Part shown: piece by piece, positions 56,430 through 64,000 of the stretch | How the letters are laid out: each line of letters starts with the position of its first letter | Numbering within the stretch: the first letter of the stretch is position 1 | Source: an uncultured Thiothrix sp. | GTDB lineage: Bacteria; Pseudomonadota; Gammaproteobacteria; Poriferisulfidales; GCA-002705445 | Reading direction: 5' to 3' | DNA length: 64,000 nucleotides | Assembly (NCBI GenBank): GCA_902595225.1 | Contig: CACJPG010000001.1 | Coordinates: forward strand, 253,977 to 317,976 | Program-made: the position numbers and the translations under genes | Notes under the pieces: generated by a model | Told to the model about the DNA's origin: nothing | Databases searched by the model: none | What the model saw: the letters and a program-made list of their open reading frames with translations, nothing else

Positions 56430-57757
56430 AATTTATGTTTTAAGTTTTCAATTCGATTTTTAATATAGTTAAAATTTAGAATTTGATTTTTGTTATTCTT
56501 AAAAAGTATAAGGCATATTAAGATTGCAAAAGCATGTACCCACCAAGTTCCAAATATCGAGAAAAATAAGGTATTTTTCTGAATACCATTTATAGAAACG
56601 ATAATTAGATTTGAATAGATAAAGTAAATAATTATGGCATATAAAATATTTGAGTATTTATTTTGTCTTGGCGCAACATCTCCAAGCACAAAAGCAAATA
56701 GAACAAGAATTATTACTGATATGGGTGCAAAAAGACGCCATTGAATTTCAGCGCTTGCCAGCGCCGCATTTTTATCACTAATAAGATCGTACAAACCTTT
56801 CATTCTATAATTAACTGAAAAGTCTGGAGTTGTGTTTAGAAGCTTTACTTCATGGATATCATATTTCATTACCTGAAAGTTTCCTGTCCCAGGAGTACCA
56901 GTATATCTTTGCCCGTTTTTTAAAACTAACCTCCTTATGCCATCCTCTAAAAACTCATCTCCTTCTTCAGCAGTTTCAATTGAGATCTTATTATTTTCAG
57001 AACTTTTTATAAATATTCTCTTTGAAATATCATCTTCAATATCCTCAACAAATATAATCCAATTCTTATCTTTCATTTGTATAAATTTTCCAGGAGAAGT
57101 TAAGCCAATTTCAGATGTAGCTGCTGCTTCGATTTTTGTTTTTTGAATATTAGTAATTACGTGTGGAGATATAAACATGCTTAAAATAAATATTATAAAA
57201 AAAGACGGTATAGATATTGTATAAAAAAGTTTTGTAAATACTTCTTTAAACTTTCCTGATGCTTTTAATGCACTTATTTCACTATCTCTATACAATTTTG
57301 ACAATGAAATTACCAAACCAATCATTATTGCAAAGGGCAAAAGTAAAATTATTGATTTTGATGTGCTAAGAAATAACAACTCAAATATCATATTTACATC
57401 AAATCTCCCATCAACGACATATTGCAGTAGTCTCACAAATAGTCTACCAACAATAACAAGAACTAAAACCACAAAAACTGATAAAAATATTTTAAAAAAA
57501 CTTTTTAAAAGATATCTATCAATTATTAAAAATAGAAAAGATTTTCTAAGGATATTTTTTTGGAAAATTACCCACTCAAAAAAATTTACTTTTTGTCTTT
57601 GTGCGAACTCTCCTAAGAAATTTATGTTATTTCTACTTTTTTTTTGCCTAATACGAGATATAATCCTAGTACTGAGTTGGTGTAATTTTGATTTACATAA
57701 TCTGTAAAAATCCAACCATTTTTTTAAATTTTTGGTATATTTAGAAATATCTTTCAT
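56426..57757 (-). CDS. lptF: LPS export permease LptF with N-terminal extension
   Basis: Partner of LptG in LPS export. The 443-residue product has the LptF core from about residue 80 (IIDRYLLKSFFKIFLSVFVV, then LLPFAIMIGLVISLSKLYRDSEISALKASG) to three C-terminal helices. LptF normally begins near that first helix, so about 75 residues are extra: a basic, mostly hydrophilic stretch (KKWLDFYRLCKSKLHQLSTR). No better start codon with ribosome site was found closer to the core. ATG 57757 is used; the frame also has a TTG at 57763. It is divergent from pepA. Confidence 0.92.
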   Translation of the reverse strand: MKDISKYTKNLKKWLDFYRLCKSKLHQLSTRIISRIRQKKSRNNINFLGEFAQRQKVNFFEWVIFQKNILRKSFLFLIIDRYLLKSFFKIFLSVFVVLVLVIVGRLFVRLLQYVVDGRFDVNMIFELLFLSTSKSIILLLPFAIMIGLVISLSKLYRDSEISALKASGKFKEVFTKLFYTISIPSFFIIFILSMFISPHVITNIQKTKIEAAATSEIGLTSPGKFIQMKDKNWIIFVEDIEDDISKRIFIKSSENNKISIETAEEGDEFLEDGIRRLVLKNGQRYTGTPGTGNFQVMKYDIHEVKLLNTTPDFSVNYRMKGLYDLISDKNAALASAEIQWRLFAPISVIILVLFAFVLGDVAPRQNKYSNILYAIIIYFIYSNLIIVSINGIQKNTLFFSIFGTWWVHAFAILICLILFKNNKNQILNFNYIKNRIENLKHKL

Positions 57758-57786
57758 AATCAATACATACGAGGCTTTAAATAATT

Positions 57787-59286
57787 ATGCAATACAATTT
57801 TATTAATAATATAACATCAAATGGAGTTAAAGGGTCAGCTATATTAGGAATATTTTCTGATCTAAGTGTAAATTCCTTAAGCAAATCTATTAATGCAACA
57901 AATCTAAAAAAAATTAAAGCTGCAATTAAAAAATCAGGTTTTGGGGGCAAGATTAATGAGAAATTATGTATTTATGAAAGTGTTGGTTCAAAATTTGAAA
58001 AAGTTTATTTAATTGGTCTAGGGGATAAAAAAGAGTATAACGAAAAAAAGTTTATTCAAGCAGTAAAAATGTTTTCAAAAATTTGCAAAAGTGAGTTACT
58101 GGAAAATATTTATTTTGATGTTAACTCTTTTCTCTCTATAAATATTGATAAAAATTGGGCAATTAGAAATATTTCCATTCAAGTTAATGGAGTTGATTAC
58201 TTATATAATGAAACAAAATACAAAACCAAAAATAAAAGTAACTATCAAATTAAAAAAATAAATTTTTTATCATTTAATGCAAATGATTCAAAAAAACTTA
58301 AGAAATATTTTTTACAAGGTAAAGCTATAGCCAATGGTATAAAACACGCAAAAAAACTTGGAGATTTACCAAGTAATATATGTACACCAACATATCTATC
58401 AAAATATGCAACCACGCTTTCAAAGAAGAGTAAAAAGATAAGTGTTAAGGTTCATAGCGAAAAAGAAATGAAGGCTATGGGTATGAATTGTTTGTTATCA
58501 GTGGGAAATGGAAGCAAAGAACCTTCTAAGCTAATAACGATTAAATACAATGGTTCTAACAAAAATGACAAACCAATAGTGCTTGTTGGGAAAGGGATAA
58601 CTTTTGATACCGGAGGTATTTCTATCAAGCCAAGCAATGCAATGGACGAAATGAAATATGATATGTGTGGTGCTGCGAGTGTAATCGGCACGTTGAGTGC
58701 AGTTAGTGAGCTTAATCTTAATATGAATGTTGTCGGTGTAATTGCCGCCGCAGAAAATATGCCAAGTGGGAGTGCAACAAACCCTGGGGATGTCGTTACA
58801 ACAATGTCAAAACAAACTGTTGAAATTTTAAATACCGATGCCGAAGGTAGGTTAGTACTTTGTGATGCACTTACTTATATAGCAAGATTTAAGCCTAAAC
58901 ACGTTATAGATATTGCTACACTCACTGGAGCTGTCCTTGTAGCTCTTGGAAAAGTTGCAAGTGGAGTGCTCTCAAATGATGATAAACTAACACAAAAACT
59001 TATTGCGTCATCTAAGATTAGTCACGATTATATATGGGAGCTTCCGCTTTGGGATGAGTTTCAATCAGAGTTAGATAGTAATTTTGCTGATATTGCAAAT
59101 ATCGGAAAAAGATATGCAGGCACTATAACAGCAGCATGTTTTTTATCAAGATTTACTGAAGACTATAGCTGGGCTCACCTTGATATTGCGGGCACAGCAT
59201 GGAATGAGGGTTCAGATAAAGGGGCAACTGGTAGGCCTGTTTCGCTTCTCACACATTTTATTCTAGAAAATGCAAAATCATTGTAA
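57787..59286 (+). CDS. pepA: Leucyl aminopeptidase PepA
   Basis: Dizinc M17 aminopeptidase, also a DNA-binding cofactor in Xer recombination at plasmid sites. The 499-residue product shows the metal-binding blocks LVGKGITFDTGGISIKP, MKYDMCGAASVIG and NTDAEGRLVLCDAL. It is divergent from lptF (29 bases between starts) and 29 bases upstream of valS. In many gammaproteobacteria holC lies between pepA and valS; it is absent here. Confidence 0.96.
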   Translation: MQYNFINNITSNGVKGSAILGIFSDLSVNSLSKSINATNLKKIKAAIKKSGFGGKINEKLCIYESVGSKFEKVYLIGLGDKKEYNEKKFIQAVKMFSKICKSELLENIYFDVNSFLSINIDKNWAIRNISIQVNGVDYLYNETKYKTKNKSNYQIKKINFLSFNANDSKKLKKYFLQGKAIANGIKHAKKLGDLPSNICTPTYLSKYATTLSKKSKKISVKVHSEKEMKAMGMNCLLSVGNGSKEPSKLITIKYNGSNKNDKPIVLVGKGITFDTGGISIKPSNAMDEMKYDMCGAASVIGTLSAVSELNLNMNVVGVIAAAENMPSGSATNPGDVVTTMSKQTVEILNTDAEGRLVLCDALTYIARFKPKHVIDIATLTGAVLVALGKVASGVLSNDDKLTQKLIASSKISHDYIWELPLWDEFQSELDSNFADIANIGKRYAGTITAACFLSRFTEDYSWAHLDIAGTAWNEGSDKGATGRPVSLLTHFILENAKSL

Positions 59287-59315
59287 GATGTTACAACTAA
59301 ATTTTATGTAATTTA

Positions 59316-62054
59316 ATGTCGAATAATAAATATAATCCCTTAGAAATAGAGCAAAAATGGTACGACCGATGGGAAAATGAAAAAATTTTTTCACCATCCG
59401 GTGACGGAGATCCATATTGTATCATGATACCGCCCCCAAACGTGACAGGTACATTGCATATGGGGCACGCTTTTCAAGTAACTTTGATGGATATTCTTTG
59501 TAGATACCATAGAATGCTTGGCTTCAAAACTTTGTGGCAAGCAGGGACTGACCATGCTGGAATAGCAACACAGATGGTTGTAGAGAGAAAATTGACGGCG
59601 CAGGGAATTTCAAGAACTGATCTTGGTAGAGAGAAATTTATTGATCAAGTTTGGGACTGGAAAAGTCAGTCTGGCGACATTATTACAAAACAATTAAGAA
59701 GGATGGGGGCCTCCTTAGATTGGGAAAGCGAACGTTTTACATTAGACGAAGGTTTGTCTCAAGCTGTAAATAAGGTTTTTATAGATCTCTATGAAGATGG
59801 TTTAATATATAAAGGTAAAAGATTAGTAAATTGGGATCCAATATTACAAACCGCGTTGTCAGATCTAGAAGTAGTTTCGAAAGAGGAAAATGGAAAACTG
59901 TGGTATTTAAAGTATTTCTTTCATGAAGATAATGAGAAGTTTTTAGAAATAGCAACAACACGACCAGAAACAATTTTAGGAGATAGCGCAGTTGCGGTTA
60001 ATCCAAACGATAAAAGATATAAAAATTTTATTGGTAAAGAAATAATTGTGCCAGTTGTTGGAAGAAAAATACCAATTATTGCAGACGAATACGTAGATAT
60101 GGAATTTGGTACTGGATGCCTTAAAATAACTCCTGCCCATGATTTTAATGATTATGAATTAGGAAAAAAACATAATCTCGAAGAAATAAATATTCTAGAT
60201 TTATCCGCAAGGATTAAATGTGAAATGAAGGAATTTAATAATCTAGATAGATTTGCAGCCAGAAAAAAGATTCTTGAAGAACTGAGTGAAACAGGTCATT
60301 TATCAAAAGAAGAAAATCATAAGTTACTAATTCCAAGGGGTGATAGAAGTCATGCAATCATTGAACCTATGATGACAGATCAATGGTATGTAAAAATTAA
60401 GCCATTAGCTGATGAAGCTATAAACTGTGTTAAGGATGAAAAGATAAAATTTGTTCCAAAAAATTGGGAAAAAACTTATTTTGAATGGATGAATAATATT
60501 CAAGACTGGTGTATTAGCAGACAACTCTGGTGGGGCCATAGGATTCCAGCTTGGTATGACGACCAGAAAAATATATATGTTGGTAAAAATGAAAATGATA
60601 TAAGAGAAAAGTACGATTTAAATGAAGATATAGTTCTTACTCAAGACGAAGACGTTCTTGATACATGGTTTTCATCTTCACTTTGGCCTTTTTCAACACT
60701 AGGTTGGCCAAGTGAAACAGAGAGAGTAAAAACATTTTATCCTACAAGTGTTTTAATAACTGGTTTTGACATAATATTTTTCTGGGTAGCAAGAATGATA
60801 ATGATGGGGAAAAAATTTGTTGGAGAAGTTCCATTTAAAGAAATATATGTTCATGGACTTGTTAGGGATTCATCTGGAAATAAAATGTCTAAATCAAAAG
60901 GAAACATAATTGATCCAATTGACCTGATTGATGGAATTAATCTTGAAGATCTAATTGAGAAAAGAGCCACTGATCTTATGCAACCAGATATGGCAAAAAA
61001 AATTGAGAGTAATACAAAGAAGGATTATCCAAATGGTATAAATTCGTATGGAACAGATGCTTTACGTTTTACTTTTGCTGCCCTGGCAAGTAACGGAAGA
61101 GATATTAATTTTGATTTAAAGCGCGTTGAGGGTTATAAGAATTTTTGTAATAAAATTTGGAATGCCGCAAGATTTGTTAAGATTCAAAATTTTAATATGT
61201 CCTCAAAACTTGATTTAGATAAATTAAATGATGAAGATTTATGGATCAGAAATAAAATTGGTCATCTAATTGAAAATATTAGGTCAAGTTATAAAAATTA
61301 TCGCTTTGACTATGCTGCTAAGGATATATATTCATTCGTTTGGCAAGACTATTGCAGTTGGTATATAGAAATATCAAAAGCTAATATTAATAATAAAAAA
61401 ATATCAAGTGAGCAAAAAGAATTAATAGTTTTAAATCTCAGAGATATATTAAAGAATATATTGTTATGTCTCCATCCAATAATGCCGTTTATTACTGAAG
61501 AAATTTATTCTGATGTTTTTAATGAAAATAAATTTCTACAAGATAATAGCTTTCCAGACTCATCGCAATTTACAAACTCTAAAGATATAAATAATATAAA
61601 TTGGATGATACAAGTTGTTTCAGACATTAGAAAAACTAGATCAGAGATTGGTGTTCAGCCAAATAAAACTATTGAAATTTACGTGACTGGCGCGACTAAT
61701 AAAGATAAAGATTATTTTGAAAAAATGTCAAATTTAATTATGAATTTAGGAAAAATTAAAGAAATTAATTTAGATAAAGAAATTGAAACAGATAATTTTT
61801 ATGCTTGCGTTTCAAATAATTTAAAACTTCTTATTCCATCGTCAGGTATTATTGATGCTGAATTAGAAATTGAGCGGTTATCAAAAGACGAGTCGAAATA
61901 TTTAAAGCAACTCGAGTCTATTGAAACAAGGTTATCAAATAAAGATTTTATTAGTAATGCACCGGGGCATATTGTAGTTGCCGATGAACAAAAATTAAGA
62001 GAATTAAAAATTAAGCTGGATAAAATTCAAGAACAATTAAAGAGTTTCTCTTAA
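59316..62054 (+). CDS. valS: Valyl-tRNA synthetase
   Basis: Class I aminoacyl-tRNA synthetase, 912 residues. It has the HIGH-type motif PPPNVTGTLHMGHAF, the editing domain with TTRPETILGDSAVAV, the KMSKS motif NKMSKSKGNIIDP, an anticodon-binding helical domain and a C-terminal coiled coil (about 850-910, with ERLSKDESKYLKQLES). It converges on the last gene, with 7 bases between the stops. Confidence 0.97.
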   Translation: MSNNKYNPLEIEQKWYDRWENEKIFSPSGDGDPYCIMIPPPNVTGTLHMGHAFQVTLMDILCRYHRMLGFKTLWQAGTDHAGIATQMVVERKLTAQGISRTDLGREKFIDQVWDWKSQSGDIITKQLRRMGASLDWESERFTLDEGLSQAVNKVFIDLYEDGLIYKGKRLVNWDPILQTALSDLEVVSKEENGKLWYLKYFFHEDNEKFLEIATTRPETILGDSAVAVNPNDKRYKNFIGKEIIVPVVGRKIPIIADEYVDMEFGTGCLKITPAHDFNDYELGKKHNLEEINILDLSARIKCEMKEFNNLDRFAARKKILEELSETGHLSKEENHKLLIPRGDRSHAIIEPMMTDQWYVKIKPLADEAINCVKDEKIKFVPKNWEKTYFEWMNNIQDWCISRQLWWGHRIPAWYDDQKNIYVGKNENDIREKYDLNEDIVLTQDEDVLDTWFSSSLWPFSTLGWPSETERVKTFYPTSVLITGFDIIFFWVARMIMMGKKFVGEVPFKEIYVHGLVRDSSGNKMSKSKGNIIDPIDLIDGINLEDLIEKRATDLMQPDMAKKIESNTKKDYPNGINSYGTDALRFTFAALASNGRDINFDLKRVEGYKNFCNKIWNAARFVKIQNFNMSSKLDLDKLNDEDLWIRNKIGHLIENIRSSYKNYRFDYAAKDIYSFVWQDYCSWYIEISKANINNKKISSEQKELIVLNLRDILKNILLCLHPIMPFITEEIYSDVFNENKFLQDNSFPDSSQFTNSKDINNINWMIQVVSDIRKTRSEIGVQPNKTIEIYVTGATNKDKDYFEKMSNLIMNLGKIKEINLDKEIETDNFYACVSNNLKLLIPSSGIIDAELEIERLSKDESKYLKQLESIETRLSNKDFISNAPGHIVVADEQKLRELKIKLDKIQEQLKSFS

Positions 62055-62061
62055 AAATATT

Positions 62062-63966
62062 CTAAGCTATATTCATGTTTAAAATTCCTTCCATTTTTTC
62101 AGAAGTTTCTGATTTTCCTGTTCTACTATCTCCAATTATTGCTACGGTAACATCTACTTCATAAGGGTTATTACCTAATCTTTTTCTCTTTTTCACAGCA
62201 AATTCTTTTATAGAAACTATCAATGACTCTGCTAGTCTTGTTGGGCCTTCTTGTTCGATCTCCTCTCTATTTTTATACTTACAGGCTACTACATCGTCAT
62301 CAGAGTTACCTTCATATACTCCTGCCATTAGCATGCTGTATGCAACCCCAATTTCCATTTCGCCTTTACTTACTAGTTTTTCTATAACCGATACTAACTC
62401 TTCCTCGGTATTTGTATATTTTTCATATAATTCTTTATGAAGAATTTTTCCATCATTATCTTTTAAAAGTGGAAAAGGATTTGCCCAATAACTTATTTCA
62501 GTTCCGCCCCTTCCAGTTTGAGTACTTCCCGCGGCGCATCTTCTACCATCATGAAAATGTTTCATTGCAACATCAACTGACATGCTTGTATCAACCATGG
62601 TTTCACCTGGTTTTTTTAAGTCATAATTATTTATATATAACAATAAATCTAAATCACTCCCTGTAGAAACTTCGTTTTCCTCTGCTACTGGGACGATCTG
62701 TCTTGCATTTGTTCCAGCTGAGGCATTATATCCAATTTCCCTTCCAATCAATTGCATTTTGGCTTGTTCACTAAATCCGTCCAAACATGCAAAAGCGCCT
62801 ATTTCAGTTCCAAAAAATTTTAATCTGACGACATTGTCTTCCCCCTTATGAAACTCGGCTTTACCCATATCATCTGCTTTGATAAATATTTCGGAAATAA
62901 ATGGTTCGTCTGTTTCTTTGTCAAATCCAACAACATATCTATTGCAACCACAATGTAATGGGAAATCACCTTTAACAATTGCAAGAACATTATGAAGAGT
63001 TAAAATTGGTTTTTTACAATAACCAAAATAACCGTACTCAGGGAATTGAGGAACCATTCCTATCAGTAAATCATTTTTTTTGTCATGATAAAATCCTAAA
63101 TCCTCTTTAGGTGCTCCTGGAAATCCAAAAAAGAAAATTCCGTCTGGTTTTTTACCAACAAATGATTTATCAATTTTATAAAATGGAAAAAGATTTAGAA
63201 GCCCTGGCTCCATTTCAATACATCCGCGAGACTTGTGTATATATGCAATTATTAACCACTTACCAACACTTAATGGAACTGCAACCCAGTCTTCAGGATT
63301 AAAAATATCTAAATTTAAAGGGTTATGATCTAGCTCATAAAAAGGAAACGCTCTTTTATTAACCGAAGTATCATAATGTACACCAGTCTTTATATCTGCT
63401 GTAACAGTTAAATTTGTGTGAGCAAGCTTTGCATATGATGATGGTATATTCCCATAATGACCTGATATTTCAGCAGCCGTTACATTTGGAGAAGCATCGT
63501 GTGATCTTGAAACACCGTGCCCTAAACCAACTTTGTCTAGGAGCTTCCTTCTAGTTTGAACAATTAAGGCTGATAAATTTTCAGCTTTTTGAGAAATTTT
63601 AGTTTTAATAGTTTTTTGTGACTCTGCAGATGTTGTTACTACCTCATTATGCATTCTAACTAGTCTAGAGAAGCTTTTCTTTCTGTAGTGATGATAACAT
63701 CCATCTAAAAATCGTACTATTGCCCTATCTCTCTCTAAATCAGGGCCTTTTGAATCTCTCTCAAGAATTTGAAGAATATCTTTTAAAGAAAGATTGGTGA
63801 TTAAATCCATTTTCTGTTTTGCTTCTTGTGAGTGCTTTTCACCCTTCTTTTCTAAATCCTCAAGAAACTCTTTCTTATAAATTTTTAAATATCTTGCAAA
63901 TGCATAGCTTTTAAGAAGCTGCTCGGATGTGAGACATCCGTCTTTAATTTCCAGTATTGATTCCAC
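62062..63966 (-). CDS. Unrecognised 634-residue protein with HPrK-like P-loop at its C-terminus
   Basis: I do not recognise this protein. It starts with GTG at 63966, preceded by AGAGGGG. The N-terminal ~110 residues are helical and charged; a central region has aromatic, beta-like blocks (FPFYELDHNPLNLDIFNPED, then CIEMEPGLLNLFPFYKID) and a glycine/cysteine-rich stretch (FPLHCGCNRYVVGFD, DGRRCAAGSTQTGRGGTEIS). Only at residues 612-619 does a P-loop appear: GDSRTGKS within AIIGDSRTGKSETSEKM, very like the GDSGxGKSET P-loop of HPr kinase/PEPCK-type folds. The chain ends 15 residues later with no room for Walker B. Truncation, or a non-standard use of the P-loop, are both possible. Confidence 0.75.
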   Translation of the reverse strand: MESILEIKDGCLTSEQLLKSYAFARYLKIYKKEFLEDLEKKGEKHSQEAKQKMDLITNLSLKDILQILERDSKGPDLERDRAIVRFLDGCYHHYRKKSFSRLVRMHNEVVTTSAESQKTIKTKISQKAENLSALIVQTRRKLLDKVGLGHGVSRSHDASPNVTAAEISGHYGNIPSSYAKLAHTNLTVTADIKTGVHYDTSVNKRAFPFYELDHNPLNLDIFNPEDWVAVPLSVGKWLIIAYIHKSRGCIEMEPGLLNLFPFYKIDKSFVGKKPDGIFFFGFPGAPKEDLGFYHDKKNDLLIGMVPQFPEYGYFGYCKKPILTLHNVLAIVKGDFPLHCGCNRYVVGFDKETDEPFISEIFIKADDMGKAEFHKGEDNVVRLKFFGTEIGAFACLDGFSEQAKMQLIGREIGYNASAGTNARQIVPVAEENEVSTGSDLDLLLYINNYDLKKPGETMVDTSMSVDVAMKHFHDGRRCAAGSTQTGRGGTEISYWANPFPLLKDNDGKILHKELYEKYTNTEEELVSVIEKLVSKGEMEIGVAYSMLMAGVYEGNSDDDVVACKYKNREEIEQEGPTRLAESLIVSIKEFAVKKRKRLGNNPYEVDVTVAIIGDSRTGKSETSEKMEGILNMNIA

Positions 63967-64000
63967 TCTAAACCCCTCTATTTATAATTCTTATATTCAT

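Noticed and set aside
58960-58975. GAGTGCTCT in pepA as half of a CIRCE element
   Set aside because: It lies inside coding sequence and lacks the second arm TTAGCACTC at 9 bases' distance.
63967-64000. A short frame ending just upstream of the last gene (about 10 codons to the window edge)
   Set aside because: Too short and cut by the window edge to tell a gene end from chance.

Overview
The window is AT-rich, tightly packed chromosomal DNA from a bacterium. Gene content and order point to a gammaproteobacterium: hrcA|nadK-recN, fur|bamE with rnfH-ratA, tig-clpP-clpX-lon-hupB-tRNAs-ppiD, leuCDB-asd-truA-trpFBA-accD-folC-SPOR-cvpA-purF, aroC next to an MFS permease, xerD-dsbC, and lptFG divergent from pepA-valS. 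The very low GC, overlapping genes, short intergenic gaps and several missing accessory genes suggest a streamlined, possibly marine (SAR86-like) genome. That last step is inference; no rRNA or other decisive marker lies in the window. There is no prophage, insertion sequence, CRISPR array or rRNA operon.

Layout. 1-8.5 kb: partial hrcA, nadK, recN, a Fur gene with three tiny membrane-protein genes downstream, an enlarged BamE lipoprotein, rnfH, ratA, a Na+-symporter and smpB. 8.5-16.5 kb (minus strand): a peptide/opine-type ABC importer (binding lipoprotein, two permeases, dual ATPase) whose genes overlap and run into a methyltransferase, rnhA and dnaQ. 16.5-27 kb: fabI, an SDF-family symporter, and the protein-quality-control block ppiD, tRNA-Asp, tRNA-Val, hupB, lon, clpX, clpP, tig, tRNA-Leu. 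A good vegetative promoter precedes hupB and a sigma-32-like promoter precedes lon.

27-32 kb is the accessory part: a CPBP membrane protease, a PCuAC copper-chaperone domain joined by a Met-rich linker to an outer-membrane-type barrel, a divergent winged-helix protein, a DUF4149-like membrane protein, a three-tRNA cluster (His, Arg, Pro), a secreted cyclophilin and lpxH. 32-47 kb is one long minus-strand run of biosynthetic genes (leucine, aspartate-semialdehyde, tryptophan, fatty acid, folate, purine) ending with an L,D-transpeptidase and a glycerate kinase. 47-62 kb holds aroC, psd, efp, htpX, a nuclease-less AddA/UvrD-type helicase, dsbC, xerD, an RDD protein, lptG, lptF, pepA and valS. 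The last gene (62.1-64 kb) encodes a 634-residue protein I do not recognise, with an HPr-kinase-like P-loop at its extreme C-terminus.

The most unusual items are this orphan P-loop protein, the PCuAC/barrel fusion, the BamE-NTF2 fusion, the short-protein operon behind a cysteine-free Fur, and the helicase that stops just after motif VI. TTG starts supported by Shine-Dalgarno sequences or family N-termini recur (ppiD, trpA, folC, cvpA, dsbC, the winged-helix gene).
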